DNA of 14,428 nucleotides from Chloroflexota bacterium (GTDB taxonomy: Bacteria; Chloroflexota; Anaerolineae; B4-G1; SLSP01): contig JAKJAE010000033.1 in NCBI GenBank assembly GCA_022707665.1, positions 1 to 14,428 of the forward strand, in the 5' to 3' direction. Made by a program: the position numbers and the translations under genes. Under the pieces are notes generated by a model, which saw only the letters and a program-made list of their open reading frames with translations, was not told where the DNA came from and searched no databases. Positions 7,516 to 14,428 of this stretch are shown here, one piece after another; the stretch's first letter is position 1, and every line of letters starts with the position of its first letter.

Positions 7516-7529
7516 TTGACCTAAGTCAA
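7516..7529. promoter_or_regulatory. Fnr/Dnr-type operator, TTGAC-N4-GTCAA
   Basis: TTGACCTAAGTCAA is a perfect dyad in its outer five bases on each side and matches the Crp/Fnr-superfamily box used by Fnr, FixK and Dnr regulators (TTGAY-N4-RTCAA). It lies directly after the Crp/Fnr gene and upstream of the polyferredoxin gene. A TACCCT at 7552-7557 could be a -10 element. The start point implied by that, about 7564, would place the box centre at about -41.5, the classic activating position. Whether the neighbouring regulator binds it is open, given that protein's unusual recognition helix. Confidence 0.72.
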
Positions 7530-7537
7530 AGACATTT

Positions 7538-7579
7538 AGGGACCGGGCTGGTACCCTGCATGGGATCAGCCCGGTCTCT
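7538..7579 (+). terminator. Strong stem-loop, candidate terminator of the Crp/Fnr gene
   Basis: A 13-pair stem (AGGGACCGGGCTG with CAGCCCGGTCTCT, one G-U pair) encloses a 16-base loop that can itself pair CCC with GGG. It lies 29 bases after the regulator's stop. The downstream bases TCTTGTC are only mildly T-rich, so it is not a canonical intrinsic terminator. It overlaps the candidate -10 for the polyferredoxin promoter, so the terminator and promoter readings partly compete. Confidence 0.5.
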
Positions 7580-7668
7580 TGTCACATCCCTGAAGAGATG
7601 GACCGCTCCAGAAGCGGGATAGACAGGATACCAGATGCTATCTATCTCGATTTCTCAGGAGCAATTCA

Positions 7669-8478
7669 GTGCCCCATACGCCTGCCATGAACCCCTTGAC
7701 GCTGACCAAGTTCGTAGCCTGGATCGCCGTTGCCATCGTTGCGACATATCTGCTTGCCCACCGCAAGATGACCCGTCGTGTACGCCGTGCCTTCGTCATC
7801 GGAGGTACGCTGCTCTTTGGCTTCGTCTATGGGGCTCTGCTCCGCTCGGGGCTTAATCCAAGCCCGCCGGCCTCATTGCGTTCCGTGCTGAAAGCAATCG
7901 TGCAGGGCAACATCACCGTGCCTGTTTTCGCGATGCTTGTCGTCCTGCTCCTGGTCACCTGGATCTCCAACAAGTCCATCTGCGGCTATGGCTGCCAGTT
8001 GGGACTGTTGCAGGACTGGCTGCACCGTGTGCGCCTTCCCAAGTGGCAAACGCCCTTCTGGCTGAGCAACGGCATCCGTGCGCTGGCGTTCATTGCCCTG
8101 ATCATAGGGCTGGTCGCAGCAGGGCTTGACAGGATCGGCGTCGTTGATCCCTTCAGCCTGTTCCAGTTCAGCCTGACACTGCCTGCCGTCCTTGTCACCG
8201 CGGCCGTGTTGGTGGCCAGCCTCTTCGTGTATCGACCTTGGTGCCGCTTCCTCTGCCCCTTTGGATTTGTGAGCTGGATGGTCGAGCAGGCGAGCCTATA
8301 CCGTCCTCGGATCAACCGCGACGTGTGCAAGAACTGCAAGGCATGCGTCAGAGCGTGTCCATCTGGCGCGATGGCGGACTTCTACGCAGGGAAACGTATT
8401 CACGCCGATTGCTTCGCCTGTGGCGCCTGTATCGAAGCGTGCAAGGTCAAAGACGCGTTGGGATGGCGGAAACCGTGA
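7669..8478 (+). CDS. NapH/CcoG-like membrane polyferredoxin (4Fe-4S)
   Basis: A 269-residue membrane protein that passes electrons between the quinone pool and a partner. Hydrophobic segments lie at about residues 10-28, 42-60, 82-102, 130-155 and 165-185. They are interleaved with the family's Cys signatures CGYGCQLG (Cys105, Cys109) and CRFLCPFG (Cys192, Cys196). The C-terminal domain holds two 4Fe-4S sites: Cys220/223/226/230 and Cys248/251/254/258. This is the NapH/NosR-C-terminal/CcoG group, seen with nitrate or N2O reductases and with haem-copper oxidase assembly. It lacks the large NosR FMN domain, and no reductase lies beside it, so its partner is unknown. The GTG at 7669 is preferred over ATG 7687 because CAGGAG lies 7 bases before it. 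An Fnr-type box upstream points to low-oxygen or NO control. Confidence 0.88.
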   Translation: MPHTPAMNPLTLTKFVAWIAVAIVATYLLAHRKMTRRVRRAFVIGGTLLFGFVYGALLRSGLNPSPPASLRSVLKAIVQGNITVPVFAMLVVLLLVTWISNKSICGYGCQLGLLQDWLHRVRLPKWQTPFWLSNGIRALAFIALIIGLVAAGLDRIGVVDPFSLFQFSLTLPAVLVTAAVLVASLFVYRPWCRFLCPFGFVSWMVEQASLYRPRINRDVCKNCKACVRACPSGAMADFYAGKRIHADCFACGACIEACKVKDALGWRKP

Positions 8479-8495
8479 TGGCGCAAGGCGCCGTC
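8477..8495. terminator. Short hairpin between convergent genes
   Basis: GATGGCGC and GCGCCGTC (eight pairs, one G-U) flank an AAG loop, beginning inside the stop codon of the polyferredoxin gene and ending 23 bases before the end of the opposing phosphatase gene. It has no T-run on either strand, so it is at best a weak bidirectional terminator. Confidence 0.3.
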
Positions 8496-8518
8496 GATCA
8501 GTGCTGGGTGGGGAGACG

Positions 8519-9184
8519 CTAGAAGACGTCCTGCCGACGTAGCTCCCTGAGGTGATGCGCGTCGTTCCAGCGCACGACGACGGGACCGAGCGGGCGGACC
8601 TCGATCTCGGCAATGGCAGTGTTATCGACCGCGAACTGCCAATAGTCGGCCAGGGGATGCCCCAGCAGAACGCATAGAATGATGCGGATCGTCCCGCCGT
8701 GTGAGACCAACGCAACTGTGCCGTCCCTGGTATCGCGGTGCACGTCGTCGAGCAAGTCTCTCACGCGGGCTGCCATCGCCTCCAGACTCTCCCCACCAGG
8801 GGGTCTGCAGTTGACCCGGTCGCGGTTCCACGCTGCCAGCGCTTCGGGATCGCGCTCGCCGATCTCCTGGTATGTCAGCCCCTGCCACTCGCCAAAGCTC
8901 AGCTCACGCAGGCGCGGCTCAGACCGGGGAGCTAGCCCACACGCCGCTCCCACAATCTCAGCCGTCTGCCAGGCACGGGCCAGATCGCTGGCATAGATCG
9001 CGTTGATCGAGACTGGCGGGCCGCCAGGGTCGATCGACCCGGACAGCTCGTTTCGCAGCCGACAGCCAAGGATCCTGGCCTGTTCGATTCCGGCTTCGTT
9101 CAACGGAATGTCCATCTGGCCTTGATAGCGCCCGGAAGCGTTCCAGTCGGTCTCACCGTGACGAATCAGCAGCAGACGCAGCAT
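8519..9184 (-). CDS. Histidine phosphatase (phosphoglycerate mutase-like)
   Basis: A 221-residue member of the histidine phosphatase superfamily. It opens with the signature RLLLIRHGETDWN, where His9 is the phospho-acceptor next to Arg8. LRELSFGEWQGLT supplies the acid/base Glu region, and VALVSHGGTIR the second catalytic His. Length and motifs fit the cofactor-independent phosphatase branch (GpmB, CobC or PhoE-like) rather than glycolytic dPGM, which has longer active-site loops. The substrate cannot be set from sequence; no cobalamin genes are nearby to support CobC. The start at 9184 is chosen because GAGGGAG lies 5 bases upstream; a longer frame to 9238 adds an unlikely Arg-rich leader. 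It lies 86 bases after the fucosidase gene on the same strand. Confidence 0.9.
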   Translation of the reverse strand: MLRLLLIRHGETDWNASGRYQGQMDIPLNEAGIEQARILGCRLRNELSGSIDPGGPPVSINAIYASDLARAWQTAEIVGAACGLAPRSEPRLRELSFGEWQGLTYQEIGERDPEALAAWNRDRVNCRPPGGESLEAMAARVRDLLDDVHRDTRDGTVALVSHGGTIRIILCVLLGHPLADYWQFAVDNTAIAEIEVRPLGPVVVRWNDAHHLRELRRQDVF

Positions 9185-9270
9185 CAGATCTCCCTCTACA
9201 TCGCCTGGGCGCCGCTCACGCGACGCCCAGGCACCCATGCATAGTTTTCCGTCCTACTCCGAACAACCAC

Positions 9271-11652
9271 TCAACCCATCGGCAATGGCTGAAGGTCCTC
9301 ACCAAACCGGTATGTCCTGCCTGCGGACGCATCGAGACGAGCGGAAAGATCACCAACCTGCAGCAGGCACTGGCCGTCGCGATCGGCAACAACCGTGACC
9401 TCACGCAGTTGTCTGCCCTTCCAGACCAGCGAGACCTCGTATCCTCCTCGCGCCCGCAACCCCTGGATGCTGCCATCGGGCCATAGGGAAGGTAGCGCCG
9501 GCAACAGGTGAAGAACTCGGACGCCATCGTCTGAAACGCGGTGGCTCTGGAGCAACATCTCTGCAATTCCAGCCGTCGCACCGAAGTTGCCATCGATCTG
9601 GAACGGCGGATGGGCATCGAAAAGGTTCGGGTAGGTGCCCCCACCCTGCATGTAATTCGTCTCTCCACCGGTCACCAGCGTGAGCATCGTGCGGAGCATC
9701 TTATAGGAGTGGTCACCGTCGCGGAAACGTGCCCAAAGCACAATCTTCCATCCCATCGACCAACCCGTCCCTCCGTCGCCGCGCAGCTCCAGTGACCGTC
9801 GGGCCGCACGGACCAGGTCCGGTGTACACTCGGGCGTCAACTGATGGCCCGGATAGACCCCGAAGAGGTGCGACACGTGCCGGTGATGATCATCAGGGTC
9901 ATCCCAGTCGTTGGACCACTCCTGAAGCTGGCCATGCTGACCGATCTGGTAGGGCAGGAGCCGGGCTCGCGCGACCTCGAGTGCAGCGCGGAAGTCGGCA
10001 TCCACATCCAGAATGCGCGAAGCCTCGATGGTATGGCTGAAGAGGTCCCAGATAATGGCCAGGTCCATCGACGAGGCCACGCTGACCGCCAGTCTCTCCC
10101 CGGTCGCAGGAAGCGTGTACAGATTCTCCGGAGAGGTCGCCGGGGCAGTCACGAGATGACCGTTGCCATCTTCGACCAGCCAATCCAGACAGAAGTGCGC
10201 AGCGCCCTTTAGAAGAGGATAGGCCTGCTCGCGCAGGTATGCCTCATCCTTTGTGAAGGCATAGTGCTCCCAGAGGTCCTGGCTCAGCCAAGCACCTCCC
10301 ATAGGCCACATAGCCCACACAGGATTCCCCTGACCATAGTTGCCCACGGGCGCAGTCTGCCGCCACAAATCGCTGTTGTGGTGCGCCACCCAACCGTGAC
10401 AACCGTAGTTCACCTGTGCAGTGACCGCGCCGTTGACCGCAAGCTCACCGATCATCGTCAGAAGCGGCTCGTGGCATTCACTCAGGTTACAGACTTCGGA
10501 GGGCCAGTAGTTCATCTCGGTGTTGATGTTGATCGTGTAGTTGCTGTTCCACGGAGGTGTAATCATGTCATTCCAGATGCCCTGGAGGTTGGCAGGCTGG
10601 GTGCCCGGGCGCGAACTGGCAATCAGCAAGTAACGACCATACTGAAAATAGAGTGCCGCCATCTGCGGGTCACTGTCCTCGTGGAAGCGTGCCAGTCTCT
10701 GGTCAGTTGGGGCGCTGGCAGCGTCCGTTGTGCCGAAGTCAACGGCCACACGTCGATAGAGGGCCTGGTAGTCTTCCAGGTGCGCCTCGAGCAAGGCCGC
10801 ATACCCTCGGGCGGCAGCAGCCGCAGTCTCGGCTCTCGTCGCTACAGCGGGATCGCGACCCTCGCGACCTGGCGAACGCTGGAAGCCGTTGAAGCTGGTC
10901 GCAGCGCTGAGCACGAGCACGACTTCGTCAGCGCTCTCAACCCGGATGGCATCGGCATGGGCAAAGACACGACCGCCCGTCGCCATCACGCAAAGTCGCG
11001 CCTCAAAAGTTGCTCCCTCCCCGCCCGGCGGATCGTAACGGATTGGATCCTCACCTTCGTGGCCCTTTGGGTCTACGTGACTTGGAGCCTTGCCGCTGAG
11101 AACGAGCGTGGTCGCATTCTCAGCTTTCGTAATCGCACGCAAAGGGGTCGTCAGCCGGGCGGAGAAGGTCAATCCACCAGGCAAATCGCCCGCCAGTCTC
11201 ACGATGAGCACCCGGTCTGGATAGCTGCAGAAAGATTCGCGACGAAAGGTCTTCCCATCGACACGATACGTCACCGAAGCCACGGCCCGCTCGAGATCCA
11301 GATCGCGCTCATAGGCCTCAACACTGCCTTCGTGCTTGAAGTCCAGCAGCAGGTCACCGAGCGTGAGGTAGGGCTGCGTGAAGGGACCCTGCATCTGCTT
11401 TGAGAGTTCATTCGCCGTCGCGAAGTCGCCCTTGAACAACGCCTCGCGCACCCGGAGAAGTGCAGCTCTTGCACCCGGGTTGTTCCAATCCCGCGGGCCG
11501 CCAGCCCAGAGCGTATCCTCGTTGAGTTGGTAGCGCTCATGCATGACACCACCAAAGACCATCGCCCCGAGCCTGCCATTGCCCAGAGGTAGCGCCTCGA
11601 CCCATCGCTCCGCGGGTTTCTCATACCACAGTCGCCACAAGTTTGATGTCAT
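9271..11652 (-). CDS. GH95 alpha-L-fucosidase
   Basis: A 793-residue GH95 enzyme (inverting alpha-1,2-L-fucosidase, with some members acting on galactose). The N-terminal beta domain (about residues 5-245) starts with the family hallmark WVEALPLGNGRLGAMVFGG and LNEDTLWAGGPRD. The (alpha/alpha)6 barrel holds TININTEMNYWPSE (Asn375 and Asn377, matching the paired Asn of the Bifidobacterium bifidum enzyme), TSPEN (Glu509, likely general acid), LQEWSNDWDDPDDHHRHVSH and FQIDGNFGATAG (Asp687). A C-terminal beta domain finishes the protein. The residue equivalences are my inference from motif order and spacing. There is no signal peptide, so it probably trims fucose from imported plant or host glycans. 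The start at 11652 is chosen for the GGGG site 6-9 bases upstream; an extension to 11727 is Arg-rich and unlikely. Confidence 0.95.
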   Translation of the reverse strand: MTSNLWRLWYEKPAERWVEALPLGNGRLGAMVFGGVMHERYQLNEDTLWAGGPRDWNNPGARAALLRVREALFKGDFATANELSKQMQGPFTQPYLTLGDLLLDFKHEGSVEAYERDLDLERAVASVTYRVDGKTFRRESFCSYPDRVLIVRLAGDLPGGLTFSARLTTPLRAITKAENATTLVLSGKAPSHVDPKGHEGEDPIRYDPPGGEGATFEARLCVMATGGRVFAHADAIRVESADEVVLVLSAATSFNGFQRSPGREGRDPAVATRAETAAAAARGYAALLEAHLEDYQALYRRVAVDFGTTDAASAPTDQRLARFHEDSDPQMAALYFQYGRYLLIASSRPGTQPANLQGIWNDMITPPWNSNYTININTEMNYWPSEVCNLSECHEPLLTMIGELAVNGAVTAQVNYGCHGWVAHHNSDLWRQTAPVGNYGQGNPVWAMWPMGGAWLSQDLWEHYAFTKDEAYLREQAYPLLKGAAHFCLDWLVEDGNGHLVTAPATSPENLYTLPATGERLAVSVASSMDLAIIWDLFSHTIEASRILDVDADFRAALEVARARLLPYQIGQHGQLQEWSNDWDDPDDHHRHVSHLFGVYPGHQLTPECTPDLVRAARRSLELRGDGGTGWSMGWKIVLWARFRDGDHSYKMLRTMLTLVTGGETNYMQGGGTYPNLFDAHPPFQIDGNFGATAGIAEMLLQSHRVSDDGVRVLHLLPALPSLWPDGSIQGLRARGGYEVSLVWKGRQLREVTVVADRDGQCLLQVGDLSARLDASAGRTYRFGEDLQPLPMG

Positions 11653-11668
11653 CTGTATCCCCTTTAGT

Positions 11669-11680
11669 TCGCTATAGCGA
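11669..11680. promoter_or_regulatory. 12-bp perfect palindrome in the fucosidase leader
   Basis: TCGCTATAGCGA lies 16 bases upstream of the GH95 start, between that gene and the UroD-like gene. A perfect dyad with an AT centre could be an operator for a sugar-responsive repressor, but it does not match a LacI, Fnr or other operator that I recognise. Twelve-base palindromes also arise by chance. Confidence 0.3.
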
Positions 11681-11741
11681 GCCACCCTCCACGAGCGTCG
11701 GCGCAGTCTCTGCCCCGTTCCAGCCATCGATACCCAGTCCC

Positions 11742-12716
11742 CTAGCTGAAGTAGCCCCGGTACCGCTCCAGTGCGTCGAAGATTGCCGCGATGTTGTCCA
11801 GGGGCACATCCTCCCCGATCTCTGCCTTGAGCCAGAGCCCACCCTCCGGTGCACCCAGGATCTCGACGGCCTCACGCACATGGGTATCGATCTGTGCGGG
11901 CGTTGCAAAGGGGAACATCTGCCGGTCGAGATCCAGATCCACGCAGACCTTACCCTTGCATGTCCTGGCCAGAGCCTCCAGCCCGTTAGCGCCGACCTGC
12001 GGGTTGACCACGTTCACCCCACAGTCCACGAGATCCGGAATGATCTCGACGATGTGGCCATCGGTGTGCATGTAGACGTAATACCCGGCATCACGGAACG
12101 GCCTGTAGATGGCCGAGAAGCATGGCTTGAGGTACTTGCGCCATTTCCTCGGACTGATCGGCAGCGATTGCTGCATACCCAGATCGTCCCCAAAGGTCAC
12201 GATCGATCCGGGACGACCCTGCTCCTTCAACGCCTTCAACAGGAGATCGCCCTGTCGAAGGTTATAGGCCAGGACCTTGTCGATGAGCATCTGCAGCTCA
12301 GGTGGCTCCTCACCGAAGTCGACCATCAGCTCTTCAAACCCGCGGAGGTCCTGCAATCGCAGATACATGAACCCGTGAGGGAACCCGGCATCCTTCTCCG
12401 GGATCTGCAGCTTGTGGACATCAGCACGCGTGGGTACTGGATGGCCCGTTACGATCGCCTCCATGCCTGTCTTGAGGTTGCTCCAGACGCACCCCCAGAC
12501 ATCCACGTGCTCCCCCTCGATGTAGGTCTCGACGTAGATTGCATCATAATCGCGGGCCTCTCCCGGCGTGCCGAAGAGCGCCGGATGCTGGGCAACGAGG
12601 TCATCCAGGGCCTCACGATACTTCATCCACGCAGCGGGAAGGATCCCAACCGAGACGGGAATCATCTCGGGTCTGTCGAAGGTCAGGGATTTGATGCGGT
12701 CTTGTTCAAGCGTCAC
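11742..12716 (-). CDS. Uroporphyrinogen decarboxylase-like (URO-D superfamily) protein
   Basis: A 324-residue TIM-barrel protein of the UROD/MtaA superfamily, seen in the closing half: a barrel strand YYVYMHTDGHIVEIIPDL followed by DCGVNVVNPQ, then LEALARTCKGKVCVDLDLD, and the end GLWLKAEIGEDVPLDNI. It is not haem-pathway HemE, since the N-terminal Arg-rich RQAGRY signature is missing. It also lacks the H-x-C zinc motif of the MtaA/CmuA methyltransferases, having HTD instead. Such atypical members are often placed with sugar-catabolic genes, but their reaction is unknown. The GTG at 12716 has AAGGAG 9 bases upstream. That site lies inside the end of the isochorismatase-like gene, only 4 bases separate the two genes, and they are almost certainly co-expressed. 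Confidence 0.85.
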   Translation of the reverse strand: MTLEQDRIKSLTFDRPEMIPVSVGILPAAWMKYREALDDLVAQHPALFGTPGEARDYDAIYVETYIEGEHVDVWGCVWSNLKTGMEAIVTGHPVPTRADVHKLQIPEKDAGFPHGFMYLRLQDLRGFEELMVDFGEEPPELQMLIDKVLAYNLRQGDLLLKALKEQGRPGSIVTFGDDLGMQQSLPISPRKWRKYLKPCFSAIYRPFRDAGYYVYMHTDGHIVEIIPDLVDCGVNVVNPQVGANGLEALARTCKGKVCVDLDLDRQMFPFATPAQIDTHVREAVEILGAPEGGLWLKAEIGEDVPLDNIAAIFDALERYRGYFS

Positions 12717-12720
12717 GTGT

Positions 12721-13467
12721 TCAGTCTCCTTGAGATAGGTCGTCGCTGGTGATCGATGGGCACCAGAATCGCTCAATGTAGCCGATGACAAGCTGAGTGC
12801 CCGCGTTGTGATCCACGTACGGGGCACGGGCGGGATTGTACATCGCGTCCGTCAGATCGCGTACCAGAGCTACCGGGACTCGCCACCGCACCATTTGCTT
12901 GATGCCGAACGAGCGATTCAGCACACACATGTTGGTGTGCACCCCCATGATGAGCAACTGCTCGATGTCCCAGAGTCGCAGGAGGTTATGGACCTCTCCG
13001 CCGTCGTCGGAGATCGCGTCATGTTCGTGATCGATCCGGATCGCCGGGTGTTGGCGCGACCAGGCGCGGAAGGGATGCAGCTCACCGGTGTCGGATCCTT
13101 CATCGGAGTCATCGATGGGCAGCGGCGGGTCCGCGTGCTGAATGGGTTCAGGGGTGGCAATTGCCGGTGCTGCCAGAGCCCGCTCCCTGGCGGGAGTTCC
13201 CGCGTAAGCAGCCAAGGTATCCGATGGGGCATGGATGATGTGCACACCTCTCGCACGCGCGACGCCAATGACACGGTCCATCACCGGAGCCATCGCGTCA
13301 ACACGCTCCGTAGCGCCACGGCTCCAGTGTGCATCCCACATGTCGCAGACTAGGATTGCGGTTCTGGAAGCACGTACCCGCTTCTGGAGCGTTTCGACAC
13401 GCCACACCGCATGCTCGCCACCATCTTTGTCGAGACACCACTGACGAAGGTTTAGGTTGAGGTCCAT
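12721..13467 (-). CDS. Isochorismatase-like cysteine hydrolase
   Basis: A 248-residue protein of the isochorismatase/nicotinamidase superfamily. The first core strand TAILVCDMWDAHW supplies catalytic Asp42. The typical nucleophile loop is present as LLIMGVHTNMCVLNRSFGIK with Cys181, and ALVRDLTDAMY gives the following strand. The third triad residue (Lys) is not obvious by eye. About 35 extra residues precede the core fold, longer than simple nicotinamidases. Substrate is unknown; family members cleave amides, carbamoyl groups or vinyl ethers. The ATG at 13467 has GGAG about 6 bases upstream. The gene leads a probable two-gene unit with the UroD-like protein, and lies 127 bases downstream of hisE. 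Confidence 0.87.
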   Translation of the reverse strand: MDLNLNLRQWCLDKDGGEHAVWRVETLQKRVRASRTAILVCDMWDAHWSRGATERVDAMAPVMDRVIGVARARGVHIIHAPSDTLAAYAGTPARERALAAPAIATPEPIQHADPPLPIDDSDEGSDTGELHPFRAWSRQHPAIRIDHEHDAISDDGGEVHNLLRLWDIEQLLIMGVHTNMCVLNRSFGIKQMVRWRVPVALVRDLTDAMYNPARAPYVDHNAGTQLVIGYIERFWCPSITSDDLSQGD

Positions 13468-13497
13468 CGTTAGCTCCGTAACCTGTCAGGATAGGCC

Positions 13498-13526
13498 GCG
13501 CCGCCCCATCGCGTTCGGAGCGGCGC
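13498..13526 (-). terminator. GC-rich hairpin downstream of hisE
   Basis: GCGCCGC (13498-13504) and GCGGCGC (13520-13526) form a seven-pair stem with a 15-base loop in the gap between hisE and the isochorismatase-like gene. There is no T-run, so the terminator reading rests on position only. I see nothing else in the 127-base gap apart from the ribosome site of the next gene. Confidence 0.3.
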
Positions 13527-13594
13527 AGAACCATTGTAGTGTCGATCAGAGGCCGGTCAAAACAGCGGGTTCGGCTGGACCGTTGCAGAGTGGG

Positions 13595-13870
13595 CTATCG
13601 TCTACGTCTCGCCAACTCCGCCCGAACCACGTCGAGGGTCAACCCGCGCGACGCCAGCAGGACGAGGAGATGGTACAGCAGATCCGCCGACTCCTCAACA
13701 AGGCGCTGATCACTCTGCCCCTTCCCCGCCAGTACCACCTCGATGGCCTCCTCGCCCACCTTCTTGAGCGCCTCGTCACCATCGGCAAGCAGCTTGGCCG
13801 TATACGAACCCGGTGTTGGGTTCTCTTTGCGATCGAGGATCAGCGCGAAGAGTTCGTCCAAAACATCCAT
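13595..13870 (-). CDS. hisE: Phosphoribosyl-ATP pyrophosphohydrolase
   Basis: The second enzyme of histidine synthesis, hydrolysing PRATP to PRAMP in the cytoplasm. The 91-residue all-alpha MazG-like protein shows the family pattern: DELFALILDRKENPTPGSYT at the N-terminus, GDEALKKVGEEAIEVVLAGK with the metal-binding Glu residues, and EESADLLYHLLVLLASRGL with the Glu and Asp of the second helix. Length is normal for a free-standing HisE. It starts six bases after the hisI stop, with an AAGGA-like site (in CAGAGGAAGGATAAGGAGC, 13873-13891) just upstream, so hisF-hisI-hisE read as one operon. Confidence 0.95.
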   Translation of the reverse strand: MDVLDELFALILDRKENPTPGSYTAKLLADGDEALKKVGEEAIEVVLAGKGQSDQRLVEESADLLYHLLVLLASRGLTLDVVRAELARRRR

Positions 13871-13876
13871 AGCTCC

Positions 13877-14221
13877 TTATCCTTCCTCTGACCAGATCCT
13901 GCGGTAAAAACAGCTCTGCGCCCCGGTGTGGCACGCTGGCCCTGCTGGATCGACCCTCAGGAGCAAGACATCGGCGTCGCAGTCCATCCAGATCTCGCGT
14001 ACGCGCTGGATGTTTCCAGACGTGGCGCCCTTGTGCCACAACGTCTGACGGCTCCGGCTCCAGAAATGGGCTTCTCCTGTCTCCTGAGTGAGCCGCAGTG
14101 CCTCGGCGTTCATCCAGGCGACCATCAGCACCTGCCCCGTCTCCGCGTCTTGGAGCACGGCGGGAATCAAACCACGGTCGTCATACCTCAGAGTGTCAGC
14201 AGTTTCCATAGGGTCGCTCAC
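13877..14221 (-). CDS. hisI: Phosphoribosyl-AMP cyclohydrolase
   Basis: The third step of histidine synthesis, opening the adenine ring of PRAMP. The 114-residue protein has the zinc and magnesium motifs of the family: [47 protein letters not shown] and the cysteine pair in [13 protein letters not shown]. It is a stand-alone HisI, not fused to HisE, whose gene follows directly. The GTG start at 14221 overlaps the hisF stop (GTGA), which indicates coupled translation; an ATG four codons later is the alternative start. Confidence 0.96.
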   Translation of the reverse strand: MSDPMETADTLRYDDRGLIPAVLQDAETGQVLMVAWMNAEALRLTQETGEAHFWSRSRQTLWHKGATSGNIQRVREIWMDCDADVLLLRVDPAGPACHTGAQSCFYRRIWSEEG

Positions 14222-14428
14222 GAGCGTCGGACCGGGATGCCATGCTGCGCGAGGTAGTCCTTGACCTCGTTGATAGTCAGGACCCGATCGTGGAAGAGCG
14301 ACGCAGCCAGGGCAGCATCGGCCTTGCCATCCGTGAGTACCTCGGCGAAGTGTTCCAACGTGCCAGCACCACCACTCGCGATCACTGGTACGGAGACGGC
14401 CTCGGCGACGGCCCGAGTCAGTGCCACA
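14218..14428 (-). CDS. hisF: Imidazole glycerol phosphate synthase subunit HisF, C-terminal part
   Basis: Only the last 69-70 residues are inside the window; the gene continues past the right edge. The visible part is the end of the HisF barrel: [21 protein letters not shown] is strand 7 and the phosphate-binding glycines, [20 protein letters not shown] is strand 8 with the second phosphate loop, and the usual short tail follows. HisF makes ImGP and AICAR with HisH-derived ammonia. Its stop overlaps the hisI start by four bases. Confidence 0.95.
   Translation of the reverse strand, partial: VALTRAVAEAVSVPVIASGGAGTLEHFAEVLTDGKADAALAASLFHDRVLTINEVKDYLAQHGIPVRRS

Noticed and set aside
7603..7617. 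Small hairpin CCGCT-CCAGA-AGCGG in the leader of the polyferredoxin gene
   Set aside because: Only five pairs with no extension; no riboswitch or terminator pattern around it.
10264..11403. Long + strand open frame (379 codons) opposite the fucosidase gene
   Set aside because: It is antisense to clear GH95 motifs and its product shows no recognisable domain; long mirror frames are common in GC-rich DNA.
11643..12752. Long + strand open frame (369 codons) opposite the UroD-like gene
   Set aside because: Composition mirrors the coding - strand, it has no family motif, and it spans the gap between two real genes.
1..14428. Mobile elements, CRISPR arrays, tRNA or rRNA genes, prophage or defence genes
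   Set aside because: No transposase, integrase, repeated spacers, cloverleaf or rRNA-like sequence was seen on reading both strands.

Overview
The window is gene-dense, high-GC (roughly 60%) bacterial DNA with no introns, rRNA, tRNA, CRISPR or transposon that I can see. Nothing in it is strictly diagnostic of a lineage. The mix of cytoplasmic glycosidases, short Crp/Fnr and histidine genes and GTG starts would suit a Chloroflexota-like organism, but that is only an impression. Two genes carry clean one-base frame breaks, so either the strain has decaying genes or the assembly has indels.

Layout. Positions 1-8478 read on the + strand. They hold the tail of a GyrI-like protein, an unassigned P-loop kinase-like protein, a four-helix membrane protein, and then a glycan cassette of cupin, GH5 glycosidase (frameshifted) and GH51 arabinofuranosidase, coupled by overlapping stop and start codons. 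A second membrane protein with a frame break follows. The + strand block ends with an apparent nitrogen-oxide/anaerobic module: a YgbA-type cysteine-rich protein, a Crp/Fnr regulator and a NapH/CcoG-like polyferredoxin. The two intergenic regions of this module carry the best regulatory signals of the window: a long hairpin covering the regulator's ribosome-binding region, and a perfect TTGAC-N4-GTCAA Fnr-type box upstream of the polyferredoxin.

Positions 8519-14428 read on the - strand. In transcription order they hold the end of hisF, then hisI and hisE, an isochorismatase-like hydrolase, a uroporphyrinogen-decarboxylase-like protein, a GH95 alpha-L-fucosidase and a histidine phosphatase.

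How the genes fit together. GH51, GH5 and GH95 all lack signal peptides, which suggests intracellular trimming of imported arabinose- and fucose-bearing oligosaccharides; no transporter lies in the window. The YgbA/Crp-Fnr/polyferredoxin trio suggests a response to low oxygen or nitric oxide. HisF-HisI-HisE are ordinary histidine biosynthesis. I did not find an obviously new defence or mobile system. The least explained parts are the regulatory structures around the Crp/Fnr gene and the isochorismatase/UroD-like pair next to the fucosidase.
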